Below, one piece after another: positions 49,292 through 58,200 of a DNA stretch of 64,000 bases. The DNA lies in the NCBI GenBank assembly GCA_013215385.1, contig JABSOY010000015.1, forward strand, positions 93,373-157,372, in the 5' to 3' direction. A program made the translations under genes and the position numbers. Source of the DNA: Colwellia sp. (lineage in GTDB: Bacteria > Pseudomonadota > Gammaproteobacteria > Enterobacterales > Alteromonadaceae). Numbering within the stretch: position 1 is the first letter of the stretch; every line of letters begins with the position of its first letter. Under the pieces are notes generated by a model, which ran no database searches, was not told the DNA's origin, and worked only from the letters and a program-made list of their open reading frames with translations.

Positions 49292-49636
49292 TTATCTATT
49301 CCTATAAACAGATAATTCGGAAAGCAACCAAGCTTGGCTTTTTATCGATGCTTTATTACTACAATGTATCTTATAATATTTTCCTGACATTTTACTCTTG
49401 GTTGCTGAATATTTAATGAAGTCTTCTGTTGATTCAATGTCATCAAAGTAATATGAGTATTTTTTGTTGATATGAACAACCGCTTCTTGACCATTATGCA
49501 TAGTGCCATTTCATTCATATTTGCAATCGGTAGAGGCGACAAAATTCAAAAGATGATTAATTTCATCTTGAGTTGAAGCCAATACATTTAAAGAAAATGT
49601 AGTTAACAAGACTAAGCATATTTTACCCAAGTTCAA
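49292..49636 (-). pseudogene. DUF5329 family secreted protein with one in-frame stop
   Basis: A TTG at 49636 (AGGAG 8 nt upstream) opens a signal peptide (KICLVLLTTFSLNVLAS) and then QDEINHLLNFVASTDCKYE. A TGA interrupts, and the same frame continues NGTMHNGQEAVVHINKKYSY, SATKSKMSGKYYKIHC and SQAWLLSELSVYR to a normal end. The pattern (HLLxFV..S.C.(Y/F).RNG) is DUF5329, where an Arg usually stands at the stop position. One CGA-to-TGA change would explain it. All else is intact. Confidence 0.75.
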
Positions 49637-49655
49637 TTGACTGTCTCCTGTGTGA

Positions 49656-49751
49656 AAACGCCCTACTATTTAGCGTTAAATAGTGGCCGATAAAATTTAA
49701 AGAACAGCGATAACCAAGTGTTAAATTGTCGTTTAAGTAACTTGTTTAGCG
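49656..49751 (-). repeat. attC-like site
   Basis: AACGCCCTACTA at the left and AACTTGTTTAGC at the right with an interrupted inverted repeat between. Lies between the DUF5329 remnant and the second GFA gene. Confidence 0.6.
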
Positions 49752-49775
49752 CATGTTTGACCTATGTGATAGCTA

Positions 49776-50195
49776 TTAATATTCAGGCTGTTTATCAAAT
49801 ACCTTTATTCCTTCAGGAATATCATACCAACTTAGTTTTTCACTAACCCATACATGTGCTGAAGGTTCAAACACTGTATCATCAGTTAACTTTGTCGGCT
49901 TTAACTTTAATTTAATAGTATCTGAATTGTCAGGGTTGTAATGGTAAATTCTATTGCCACATCTAGTACAAAACATGGCACTGTTGCTATTGCCACTGTC
50001 AGCAGCGCGACTCCATTGTTTTAGTTCACCAGTAAATTCAATATCTGTTGCGGCTACTACTGCGGTAACACTGAATGGACTCGTTGAAAGTTTCTGGCAT
50101 TGGGTACAATGACAGGCCAAAACCATCATTGGTTTTTCAAACAACTGGTAAGTTACTTGTCCACATTGACAAGAACCTTCTATTGGAAATTTCAC
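49776..50195 (-). CDS. GFA family protein (second copy)
   Basis: 139 residues: EGSCQCGQVTYQL, LACHCTQCQKLSTSPFSV and MFCTRCGNRIYHY carry the zinc Cys residues; the C-terminus ends in the usual SW-Y pattern (KLSWYDIPEG). The start is GTG with AGAGAG about 9 nt upstream. It shares fold and motifs with 46634-47044 but is not a close copy. Confidence 0.86.
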   Translation of the reverse strand: MKFPIEGSCQCGQVTYQLFEKPMMVLACHCTQCQKLSTSPFSVTAVVAATDIEFTGELKQWSRAADSGNSNSAMFCTRCGNRIYHYNPDNSDTIKLKLKPTKLTDDTVFEPSAHVWVSEKLSWYDIPEGIKVFDKQPEY

Positions 50196-50275
50196 TATAA
50201 ATAACTCTCTTACTTTAAGAAATAGAACCTAATTGATTATAAGCAACGAAGGTCACAGCAAAAACAGCTTATTTT

Positions 50276-50437
50276 TTACTGTGCTCCTGCCGACATTCCT
50301 ACAATTTTATGGCACTTTGGGCAGCAAAAAACTCTATTAACGCTAAACCAACCTCTATTTACTTCTATAAGTTTATCTAGTTTTTGCTCACAGTGCGGAC
50401 AAACAGGCTTTATTTTTTCTTTCACTATTTCTACCAT
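50276..50437 (-). CDS. Small zinc-ribbon protein (53 aa)
   Basis: 53 residues: VCPHCEQKLDKLIEVNRGWF and VFCCPKCHKIVG give two CxxC knuckles separated by about 25 residues, a minimal zinc ribbon. Ribosome site AAGGA 7 nt before the ATG at 50437. It lies 15 nt after the globin gene on the same strand, so the two are probably co-transcribed. Confidence 0.75.
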   Translation of the reverse strand: MVEIVKEKIKPVCPHCEQKLDKLIEVNRGWFSVNRVFCCPKCHKIVGMSAGAQ

Positions 50438-50452
50438 TACCAAATCCTTTTG

Positions 50453-50866
50453 TTAGGAGCCAGACACCATGGTAATTCTCTGTGCTGGAACGCGTAATTG
50501 TTCCATCAAATATACTTTAAATGTTGCTTCATAGTCTTGGACATCTACGGCTTTTTGCATACAAAACAACCATGTTTCACTTTCCTCGATACTTACTGAT
50601 AGGTGCTTATGTGCTAAAGGAATATTAATACTGCCATACTTTTCAGCATACAGCTTTGGTCCGCCCAGCCAACCAGACAAAAAATATGAGAGCTTTTCTC
50701 GAGACTCTGACAAATCACTTGAATGCATATCTCGTATCTTTTTTGCTGCTGATAAAGTATTCATATTGCGATAGAATTCATCGACGAGTTTTGTAATTCC
50801 AGATAACTTCCCTGCCATAGTGTAAGACTTGTCTGCTACGCCAAATTCATCACGTTTAATACTCAT
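50453..50866 (-). CDS. Group 2 truncated hemoglobin (globin-like)
   Basis: 137 residues of the bacterial truncated-globin type: LVDEFYRNMNTLSAAKKIRD, YFLSGWLGGPKLYAEKYG and NIPLAHKHLSVSIEESETW, where the proximal heme His and the conserved Trp-Gly-Gly-Pro of group 2 globins stand. Such proteins bind oxygen or NO. Ends RITMVSGS. Possibly co-transcribed with the downstream zinc-ribbon gene. Confidence 0.85.
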   Translation of the reverse strand: MSIKRDEFGVADKSYTMAGKLSGITKLVDEFYRNMNTLSAAKKIRDMHSSDLSESREKLSYFLSGWLGGPKLYAEKYGSINIPLAHKHLSVSIEESETWLFCMQKAVDVQDYEATFKVYLMEQLRVPAQRITMVSGS

Positions 50867-51359
50867 AATTTACTGATACCTATTTTTGTTCAAATGCTTT
50901 GTTTAGCGATTTAATATATTTAACTGTAGTATTGAAAGAGCATTGCCGAGTAAGTTGTTAAAAGTATTACCCGCACTTCGTATTCTTCAATTAAATGAAC
51001 TAATTAATACGTAATAATGTAACAATAGATATTAATACAATCCATAAATATTCAATAAACTTAGCATTTAGTTATTTTTAATTGTTAAGTAAATATCTTG
51101 AAATAGCTCAAATATAATGAAGATGAATTAGATGATAGAGGGTGAAAAGTAGCTCTGTAGATCAACACATTAATATAGCAATAATTTGCCAACATTTAAT
51201 TGAAACCACACGTCATTATTATCAATACAATAAAGTGCAGTTAACTGAGGTATATGGAGCAGTCTTCGTGTTCCCAATATGTTAGTTATTTATTATTGCT
51301 TGAAATAACAAACATATTAGCAGCTAGATTATAAACCTTATTACCAGCAAGGTCGTAAA
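50867..51359. other. Intergenic region, no gene seen
   Basis: About 490 nt, AT-rich. TTTGTTTAGCG at 50907-50917 recalls an attC end but no partner box is convincing. Confidence 0.35.
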
Positions 51360-52850
51360 TTACCATTCCCAATCAGACTTTTTATGTCGAGTAATACCCG
51401 AAGCCACACCATTCTGGTACCAATCTACTTTGCTTTGACGGTTTGATTGAATATATTCAAGTAATTCTGGGTAAGCTGCACCAATATCGACATATTCATT
51501 AGGAAATTTCCATTCTTCAGGAAATACTAGCGCGAATGGATAGCCATTTTCATCACTAAATGACGTTAATCCTCTGCTTATGTTATCGGACTCAGCCAGA
51601 ACCGCTGACTTACCTTCTAAGTGTATTTCTAAATTAGTGTTATGAACAAACAAATAAGGATCAAAAGGCGCTTCATCCATTGCCGCCAACGTTACTGGGT
51701 TGCTTAGGCTGATTTCAAAAGAAAACTTGTGCCCTAAAATGTGTTCAGCATCCCAAATCGTGTTAGTAAATGGTGAAGCTGGGTCGAAAAATAATGACGT
51801 GGTATTGTTAAATAAGGTAACATCTAAACCTGAACTGGTATCAATATATTGAATAAGTTCACTGCCCGACGAACTTCCAGGAGGGATATAAAGTTGGAAA
51901 GTACCGTCCGCTTGAGAGCCTTCAGGCAAGGGTATTCTTAAATGCCAACTATGATCATAACTGCCACCACGCGCAATAAGATAACCCTCGGCACTAACCG
52001 TTACTACCTTGAATTCATCATTTAAGCCGAAATTTACTCTGTATGCGACAACTAAATCATTAAAGTCGTAATCCCCTAACTGCGGATATTGATCCTCATA
52101 ACCTACTAAATAGTATGAAGTAGAGGACGGGTAATAAACTCTACTAGCGACTTCTGTAGGGTTATTAGTTAACACAACTAAGGGAGCATCTTCTCGCCCA
52201 GCAGCTTGCGTATCGAGGAAGTCAACATCTGTAGCTGTTAACAAGGCTAAATCTTCAAAGCCGGCACTATAATCGTAGAATTCTTCTGGGTCGCCTAAGC
52301 TTTGATTCGTTTCTAGAAATTGAATATCGAGGTGAATTGACTGAGCGGTCGATAAATCGATATTTACCGGAATCTTCAGAGTATCATCAAAAGACGTTCC
52401 ATCTAAATTACTGCCAGCAATACTGTTAGAGCCAGTACGCCCGAGTAAAGTGTAATAAAACTGGCGGTTTTCGCTGTTTATTTTTGCCAGAGAACATTGT
52501 GTTTTAGTTGAAAAATCAGTGAAAGTGTACGTATCTTCATCAATGATAACCGTTAGGGTTAAATGCTCAATGGCAACGCCTTGACTAGTCGATTTTTCGC
52601 TACCTGATGATGCTTCATTAATATCAACACCGAGCATTAATAAGCCATTATTTTGCAGCCTTAGTGCTTCTAAAACCAGCGGGCTAATTGATTTATTCCC
52701 TTGTGCTAATAATAAATTAATATCACCGCTGCCTTGGGAAATTTTGTGCTTTAGTTTTGTCGTTTCTTCGTCAGCATTAGCAGTAGAAAACAAGGTAGTA
52801 AATAATAAACTAGTAATAACGAATAGATATCTCAATAATAAATTATTCAT
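51360..52850 (-). CDS. Secreted LruC-domain protein
   Basis: 496 residues with a signal peptide (LLRYLFVITSLLFTTLFSTA-NA). The region 240-420 carries the LruC hallmark DYDFNDLVVAYRVNF preceded by YYLVGYEDQYPQLG, with repeated beta strands (SWHLRIPLPEGSQADG, HKFSFEISLSNPVTLA). LruC domains occur in outer-surface proteins of Leptospira and marine Gammaproteobacteria and Bacteroidetes. The Asp-rich DYDFND loop may bind calcium (inference). It follows a lipoprotein gene with an 8-nt overlap. Confidence 0.8.
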   Translation of the reverse strand: MNNLLLRYLFVITSLLFTTLFSTANADEETTKLKHKISQGSGDINLLLAQGNKSISPLVLEALRLQNNGLLMLGVDINEASSGSEKSTSQGVAIEHLTLTVIIDEDTYTFTDFSTKTQCSLAKINSENRQFYYTLLGRTGSNSIAGSNLDGTSFDDTLKIPVNIDLSTAQSIHLDIQFLETNQSLGDPEEFYDYSAGFEDLALLTATDVDFLDTQAAGREDAPLVVLTNNPTEVASRVYYPSSTSYYLVGYEDQYPQLGDYDFNDLVVAYRVNFGLNDEFKVVTVSAEGYLIARGGSYDHSWHLRIPLPEGSQADGTFQLYIPPGSSSGSELIQYIDTSSGLDVTLFNNTTSLFFDPASPFTNTIWDAEHILGHKFSFEISLSNPVTLAAMDEAPFDPYLFVHNTNLEIHLEGKSAVLAESDNISRGLTSFSDENGYPFALVFPEEWKFPNEYVDIGAAYPELLEYIQSNRQSKVDWYQNGVASGITRHKKSDWEW

Positions 52851-53256
52851 AATAAACCTCGTAACTTATTGTTTTGTCATGCTTCGATTCAGAATACAAT
52901 TCAACGATCAATGGCAACGAGTCATCGACAATACTAAGAGGGATCTTAATGTTGTCTTGGTGAACAACTTGCCCCATAAATAGTGCTTTTTTATATTTGT
53001 CAGTAATTTTTAAAAATAAGAATTCGCCCTGCAGATGTATTTCTGTCATATCAATATTTAATGAATAATTGTAAAATATTTTCACAGCGGTTTCTTGAGA
53101 GTTAGGATTGTCTTTAAATAAAGTCGTGGTGTTGCCGGTTTCTTTTGTGGGAATTTCTGTTGCTGGTGCAACACTAGCCTTATCGCCTCCCCCACCTCCA
53201 CAGTTCAAAAGTAATGGTAAGACCAACGGGAGTATAAATAACTTTAATTTATTCAT
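52843..53256 (-). CDS. Small lipoprotein, partner of the LruC protein
   Basis: 137 residues with a lipobox (LVLPLLLNCGGGGG), so lipid-anchored at Cys19. The remainder is beta-rich (MTEIHLQGEFLFLKITDKYK, VIVELYSES-like end). The stop overlaps the start of the LruC gene, indicating coupled translation. Good ribosome site (AAGGAAT). Function unknown; the pairing suggests a surface complex. Confidence 0.75.
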   Translation of the reverse strand: MNKLKLFILPLVLPLLLNCGGGGGDKASVAPATEIPTKETGNTTTLFKDNPNSQETAVKIFYNYSLNIDMTEIHLQGEFLFLKITDKYKKALFMGQVVHQDNIKIPLSIVDDSLPLIVELYSESKHDKTISYEVYYE

Positions 53257-53649
53257 TGAGATTCCTTATACGCAGGTGTGAATATCTATAATAAATCTTG
53301 ATTTACTTCATTCGATTAATATCAAAGCATATTGCACGCCATATTTTTAACACATATGAAATCAAATGGTTACATATATTGTGGTCAGTTTGTTGCGTTG
53401 TGCGTCGGTAGCTTTGCAAAATGAGAATTGATTTGCATATTAATTTTTTATCAAACCTAAACCAGTGTTAAAAGCTGTTTGTATATTTTGGGAGGGAAAG
53501 ATGAATGTAAATAACTACGGGCGTACAAAGCTCTATTACATCGTTAGCACCGTGTTGTATGATCTTTGAAAAATAAGAGTTAATTAATTGTTTAGTGTAT
53601 TTTTGGCTGATGTGTTCTACATACACTTGTTATATTAAAATGTCTGTCG
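53257..53649. other. Intergenic region
   Basis: 393 nt. A plus-strand 22-codon frame at about 53502 (MNVNNYGRTKLYYIVSTVLY) has a strikingly good ribosome site (GGGAGGG) but is too short to call; it may be a relic or leader. Confidence 0.35.
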
Positions 53650-53844
53650 CTAGATGTTTCTCACTAACGGTACTATGCCAGCGAAAATTATGACTGAACC
53701 GATAATTAAAATGGTTTTCATTTTACCTTTATTAACTGACTCTTTATTACCAAGCTCAGAAAAAAGCTTACCTGAACCGTAAAGACAAATTAGAACTCCG
53801 CTTGTCAGCAAAATTAAACTGTCTAAAATATTACTAAAATCCAT
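53650..53844 (-). CDS. Small two-helix membrane protein
   Basis: 64 residues from the ATG at 53844. Two hydrophobic helices (ILDSLILLTSGVLICLYGSG and MKTILIIGSVIIFAGIVPLV) joined by a polar loop. Family not recognised. It precedes an attC-like site region, as a cassette would. Confidence 0.55.
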   Translation of the reverse strand: MDFSNILDSLILLTSGVLICLYGSGKLFSELGNKESVNKGKMKTILIIGSVIIFAGIVPLVRNI

Positions 53845-53880
53845 TGGAAGATACCTGTAAAATAACTGCACATTAGTGCG

Positions 53881-53959
53881 AATTACGCCTTGTTAACCGG
53901 CAATAATTTGAGAAGAACGAGCTCCTGCAAAGGTTTATTTCAGTTGAAAAAATTTGTTA
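53881..53959 (-). repeat. attC-like site
   Basis: TTACGCCTTGTTAACCGGC at left and AAATTTGTTATC at right, abutting the stop of the gene at 53963-54289. Confidence 0.55.
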
Positions 53960-53962
53960 TCA

Positions 53963-54289
53963 TTATTGCGGTAAAAAATTCGTTGCCATAATATCTACAA
54001 TTACGGCTGCAGATACTTCATTGTAAGCATATTCAGACGATGAGTAAATATGCCCGGCCTTGTTACCCAATGCGATTTCTACAACATCAGGTTTCGCATC
54101 ATGGATAACTAAAACGATTTTTTTATTTTGTGATTTACAATCAATGGTAATCGCATCAGCCGCCATGCCTTTATTACGCAGGGTTCTATCCATTATCCCC
54201 ATTAATGTATCAATACTTTCAAACTTGCTGGAGAACTGATCATTTGCCTTAGCAACCCTTTCAGATAAATTTATTAGTTTGCTTTTCAT
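53963..54289 (-). CDS. Protein of unknown function (108 aa)
   Basis: 108 residues, soluble; an N-terminal helix (INLSERVAKANDQFSSKFES) and an alpha/beta core (AITIDCKSQNKKIVLVIHDA). Good ribosome site (AAGAGGTGA). Likely a gene cassette because an attC-like site follows directly. Confidence 0.6.
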   Translation of the reverse strand: MKSKLINLSERVAKANDQFSSKFESIDTLMGIMDRTLRNKGMAADAITIDCKSQNKKIVLVIHDAKPDVVEIALGNKAGHIYSSSEYAYNEVSAAVIVDIMATNFLPQ

Positions 54290-54379
54290 TGATACTCACC
54301 TCTTGGGTTGACGAAAACCTACATCTTTTTGAGCAACAGAAAATAGTTGCTGAACTTATGTGAAACGAGCGCTAATCCA

Positions 54380-54900
54380 TTATGCGCTTATTATATTTCT
54401 GGTTAACATTTGGTAAATACTTATTAAATAAGTGAAAACGATGACACAAGAAATAGCGATAATTCCGTCGTTAGGGAATAAGTACCAAGCTGTTACGATT
54501 AAAACATTTCGTAACACAGCATGGATTAAACCAAGAGAATGGTCAACTATCTATGAATACACAACCCAATGAAGTCCTAAACCGAGACCTAAACTTAGCG
54601 GGACAAATTCAGGAGCATGTAAAGCAATGGGATGTGCACTGCCCAGAGAAGATTAACCATTATGATGCAAAATCCCATCAGTTTTGCCAGAGGATTCGAT
54701 GATGAGACTAAGTTTTCATTTATTATTTTAGCCATAACCAAAGCTATTGGTAAAATCCCCTCGGTTGCAAACAATAAAATATACACAGCTATTTTGTCAT
54801 CAAGCTGGGTACTTAAAAGAGCAACAATAGCCCAAATTATTGTTCCTGCCATAGGCATTGAAACGGAACGATTTGCTGCCTGCTCAAACTCTTTTCTGTA
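54380..54900 (-). pseudogene. DUF7010-like membrane protein, broken
   Basis: The minus strand gives YRKEFEQAANRSVSMPMAGT, TEGILPIALVMAKIINENL and NLLWAVHIPLLYMLL in one frame. A shift near 54612 leads into PEFVPLSLGLGLGLHWVVYS. A TAG (about 54550) interrupts, then the same frame continues IVDHSLGLIHAVLRNVLIVT and FPNDGIIAISCVIVFTYLIS to a stop at 54380. A stop directly precedes the first codon shown, so the start is lost too. The layout matches DUF7010-type membrane proteins of about 170 residues. A 43-codon plus-strand frame here is a shadow. Confidence 0.7.
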
Positions 54901-55046
54901 TTAATCTAATATCAAAGTATTTATTTCCTTCAATAAGTGCTTAATTTATAGAAAAATCTAGTGTTTTGAAAGTACTTTACTGTCTTATTCACGAAATTTT
55001 AAAACGCTGTTGTATGTACTTGTTGTCAAACTGGTATTGTATAGAT

Positions 55047-55310
55047 CTAGTGCGTATTGTTTTTGGTGACAGGAAATTTAGCGTAAAAACTTATCACCAC
55101 ACCAGCAAGAATAGCAAGCATAGCTAAACCAAATATTGCATTATCTTGTGGCTTAAAAGCTAACAGGGATATACCTAATGCAATAAAGAACAAACCAAGT
55201 AAAACAAATACTTTTGGGTATAAAGCTATCAGTCCAGGTGACTGCGCTTTTTTAACTTTATTAGCTTTAGAATGGCTTGAAGCTTTTCGTTTGTGCTTAG
55301 TTTTTGTCAT
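55047..55310 (-). CDS. Small membrane protein with basic N-terminus
   Basis: 87 residues from the ATG at 55310 (AAGGAAT upstream). A Lys-rich start (TKTKHKRKASSHSKANKVKK) is followed by two helices (VFVLLGLFFIALGISLLAF and FGLAMLAILAGVVISFYA). Function unknown. Inner membrane. Confidence 0.65.
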   Translation of the reverse strand: MTKTKHKRKASSHSKANKVKKAQSPGLIALYPKVFVLLGLFFIALGISLLAFKPQDNAIFGLAMLAILAGVVISFYAKFPVTKNNTH

Positions 55311-55323
55311 CAAAGATTCCTTA

Positions 55324-55400
55324 GTCGTTACGCCTTAATAAATGTTGCATAAACTAAAAACAGCTACTGTTTTTGCGTTCTTTAGAATAACTTATTAGCC
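55324..55400 (-). repeat. Degenerate attC-like site
   Basis: GTTACGCCTTAATAAATG at left, ATAACTTATTAGCC at right, with AAAAACAG/CTGTTTTT as inner stem. Confidence 0.5.
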
Positions 55401-55413
55401 ATTCAAAAAGTCA

Positions 55414-56015
55414 TTAAAATTGTGTATAAAGTAAAAAACTCGCCGTTACAATTAATAAACTGCCCATTAATATATTGAAAGTCTTTAACCTAAATTCACT
55501 ATTTAGCAATATTGTTACTTTATGACCTAATACAGACCAAGAAAATAATGCTAAATAACAAACCACAAAATAAACCAGTGAGAAAGTTAAAAATACTCCG
55601 TTATCATTCGGTACTGAAAACAACGCCCCCCCCCCGCAACGCACGCAATCCACGCAATCCACGCTTTAGGATTTAACCACTGTAAAAGAAAACCTTGAAT
55701 AAAAGTTGGCAAGTTTTGCTGTTTTATATCGAGTGCTGGTTTTGATGTTGCCAGTAAATAGCCCATGTAAATAATGAATAAAGACCCTGCAACCGCTATA
55801 TATTTAAGGATGTTTGGATACAAATCTATGATTTCGTAGAAACCTAAGCCAATGAATAACAGTAGTAATGTAAAACCAATGGTAGCGCCAGAGACAAAAG
55901 AAAAGGTTTTACGGATACCATAACTTGCACCCGAAGAAACAATAACCATATTCACTGGCCCAGGAGATATTGACATTGCTAATGAGAATGAAATCATTGC
56001 GATTAAAAGAGACAT
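55414..56015 (-). pseudogene. LysE-family exporter interrupted at a poly-G tract
   Basis: From the ATG at 56015 (AAGGAAT upstream) the LysE/RhtB pattern is intact: SFSLAMSISPGPVNMVIVSS, GATIGFTLLLLFIGLGFYEI and LLQWLNPKAWIAW. At a run of ten G (55626-55635) the frame is lost. The next frame carries on as ALFSVPNDNGVFLTFSLVYF to a normal C-terminus at 55414. Eleven or eight G would restore one full protein of about 200 residues. A 9-bp tandem duplication lies beside the run. Either a phase-variable gene, a pseudogene or a base-calling error. Confidence 0.75.
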
Positions 56016-56216
56016 GCTATTCCTTTTTATATCCTGAAGATTTGATGTGATACCATAGTGCTCGATTGAGTAACAAAGTCGTTTACTCGTTTTGTATATC
56101 ATGTTTGATTAGTCAATTTAATAACCTAGCGTTGTATTATACGAACAAATGATGTTGGCAAAAATTACTAAGTCACAATACACATCGAACAGTTTCTGTT
56201 CAGCTTAAATATCTTA

Positions 56217-56594
56217 TTATGTTTTTTGTTCTAGTTGTAACCAATTCAAAGCATTGTCACGACTTGTAAACATCTTTAAATTCCATTCTACTTCACGCGG
56301 GACAGCAGTAGCTAGGTTATTAGTAGCTAATTCTGCAGCACTATTATAGGTAACAACAGCCATTGCATTAATTTCTTTCAGTGTTGCCAAATTAATCTGT
56401 GCAGCGAAACTATATGAATATGAGTTGATCTTATTTATAAGCAAAGAAAACGGAGCGCTTAAATGCTTAAGCAAGAATTCATGATATTGATCTACCATAG
56501 CTTCATCTAATTCAACACCTTCATTGATTATGACTTCAGCAATAGACTCGCTGAGTAATATTATTTTTGAAAAGGGTAATTCGTGAACGGTCAT
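56217..56594 (-). CDS. Protein of unknown function, STAS/SpoIIAA-like
   Basis: 125 residues, alpha/beta: SKIILLSESIAEVIINEGVE, HLSAPFSLLINKINSYSYSF, and an end DNALNWLQLEQ. The end pattern (R-x-x-A-L-x-W-L) and the strand order recall the small SpoIIAA/STAS-like proteins. Good ribosome site (AGGAGAAG). Confidence 0.55.
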   Translation of the reverse strand: MTVHELPFSKIILLSESIAEVIINEGVELDEAMVDQYHEFLLKHLSAPFSLLINKINSYSYSFAAQINLATLKEINAMAVVTYNSAAELATNNLATAVPREVEWNLKMFTSRDNALNWLQLEQKT

Positions 56595-56660
56595 AGCTTC
56601 TCCTGTACTGGTGAACTAGTTATCAATATGATGCCCAACTAGCATCTTTTAACAAACATA

Positions 56661-57365
56661 TTATACGTATTCATCATTAGCTTTTAACTTTAGGCTAGCT
56701 AAGTTTTTTGTTATAGCTAAATTTTGGTACCAATTATTAAATACAAGCTCTGCAGAACTTACTTCAAGAGTGCCAAAATCATAATCTCTGTATTGCGATA
56801 ATACCGTTATAAAGTTACTACTATTTTTAAAGGGTGTTACGCACCTAGCTGCCGTTGTATGAGCAGTTGATATTTCGTATCTTGAATCAATAGTTGATGC
56901 AAGATGTGCTTTTTTAAAACCCTCTCGTAAAGAGTTTCTTAAATGACTTAACTGCTTATTATCTGGAAATCCTTGGATTAAAATACAAGAAGGTGACACT
57001 GTAATACCTTTATATTTAACATTAAATACGCCAATGTCTTTAATTGCTTCTTTGAATATAGAAGAATATTCTTTTATATCAATATTTGATAATTTAAAGC
57101 CCGATATACAGCTAATTATAGAAAGAATAGTCAAATGTAATTCTTTTTTTGGATAGTAATATTGCTCTGGCTCAATCAGTTTCAACTCATTTAAGAAGTT
57201 AGATATCTTAGCTTCAACAGAATTATCAAAATAAGATACAACTGTGATGCCTCTTCTCTTGTCAGAAGGGGCATTTATTAATGGATCAGTTTCGCAATTA
57301 TTGTTTTTATATCTATCAATAGAATCTAGCCACATTTTAGAGTATAAATGTTGAAGTTCTGACAT
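56661..57365 (-). CDS. 2H phosphoesterase (2'-5' RNA ligase-like/DUF1868 type)
   Basis: About 234 residues. Two H-x-T motifs are visible at the right distance: ELHLTILSII (about residue 80) and ISTAHTTAARC (about 170), the catalytic pairs of the 2H superfamily, which cuts or joins 2',5'/cyclic phosphodiester bonds in RNA or nucleotides. Starts: ATG 57365, or TTG 57371 which is better spaced to the GAGG. Physiological substrate unknown. Confidence 0.75.
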   Translation of the reverse strand: MSELQHLYSKMWLDSIDRYKNNNCETDPLINAPSDKRRGITVVSYFDNSVEAKISNFLNELKLIEPEQYYYPKKELHLTILSIISCISGFKLSNIDIKEYSSIFKEAIKDIGVFNVKYKGITVSPSCILIQGFPDNKQLSHLRNSLREGFKKAHLASTIDSRYEISTAHTTAARCVTPFKNSSNFITVLSQYRDYDFGTLEVSSAELVFNNWYQNLAITKNLASLKLKANDEYV

Positions 57366-57415
57366 GTTCAAGCTTTACCTCTATCTATAGCGACTTACTT
57401 ACCGATACGAAATTT

Positions 57416-57810
57416 TAGTTTGCAAGATCCCAGCTGAAAAGACCTTTGATATCAATATTGGCACCTAAACGCTCATAAAACTTTATTGCCCCAAGGTTAT
57501 CTTGTTCAACTTCCCATTTCATTCGGCTAACACCTTTTGTTACGCACACTTCTTTGGCATTAAACATGAGTTTTTCACCAACTGGCTGGCCACGGAATTT
57601 CTCTTAGACAAATACATCATCAATATTCATATAATTTGAACCGTGCCAAATAGAGTAATTCCATGTAGATGAGCAATAGCCTGCAACTTCACTATCAGTT
57701 TCTGCTAACAAAACACCGAATGATGGCGTTTTACCAAACCCTGAGTCTATTAAGTTTTGTTTATTCGTTTTCACATATTGTTCTTGAACATGATACTTTG
57801 CGATAGCCAT
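57416..57810 (-). pseudogene. GNAT acetyltransferase with one in-frame stop (diamine acetyltransferase type)
   Basis: The frame reads AIAKYHVQEQYVKTNKQNLI, VLLAETDSEVAGYCSSTWNY and YMNIDDVFV, then TAA (57602-57604 region). In the same frame it continues EKFRGQPVGEKLMFNAKEVC, KWEVEQDNLGAIKFYERLGA and WDLAN. The stop replaces the residue that is usually Arg at the entry to the acetyl-CoA loop. Otherwise intact, resembling spermidine/spermine-type N-acetyltransferases. Confidence 0.75.
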
Positions 57811-57885
57811 AATCAAATCATATACAATATAGATATCCGCAACATTTGCTTATCTAACCGTTGTCCTGGCCAAAACAGTCTGTTT

Positions 57886-58200
57886 TCACTTACAATTTTT
57901 GATTTGTAAATACCTTCTTTTACCAATTGTGATGTAATATAAAGGTAATATTAGCGCTTTGAGAAAGCCACCTGTAATTCGATTTTTTACTATCAGTTTT
58001 TTTGATGGCGAATTATCAAGGTAATATTTTGGGCTAGAGCACCAATCAATTTTTGCTTGAATATATTTAGTATGTGATGGCACCGATATAACTTGAGATG
58101 AATTTGGTTTTATTTTTGTAAACTTATGACCATCAACGTATAAATGATAATCCCTAATTTTATCTTGAAATTGTTTGGGACGAATTATCTCAATATCCAT
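57886..58200 (-). CDS. Small membrane-anchored protein of unknown function
   Basis: 104 residues: beta-rich first part (RDYHLYVDGHKFTKIKPNSS, PEGA-like appearance) and a hydrophobic segment near the end (FLKALILPLYYITI). Ribosome site GGAG 5 nt before the ATG. Its start overlaps the end of an upstream 41-codon gene, so the two are translationally coupled. Confidence 0.6.
   Translation of the reverse strand: MDIEIIRPKQFQDKIRDYHLYVDGHKFTKIKPNSSQVISVPSHTKYIQAKIDWCSSPKYYLDNSPSKKLIVKNRITGGFLKALILPLYYITIGKRRYLQIKNCK

Noticed and set aside
54441-54572. 43-codon plus-strand frame that looks protein-like
   Set aside because: The opposite strand is the C-terminal half of the broken DUF7010-like gene, which explains the coding look.
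49292-57810. Stop-codon read-through or recoding to explain the interrupted cassette genes
   Set aside because: TGA, TAG and TAA all occur as interrupters and frameshifts accompany them, so decay or sequence error is simpler.
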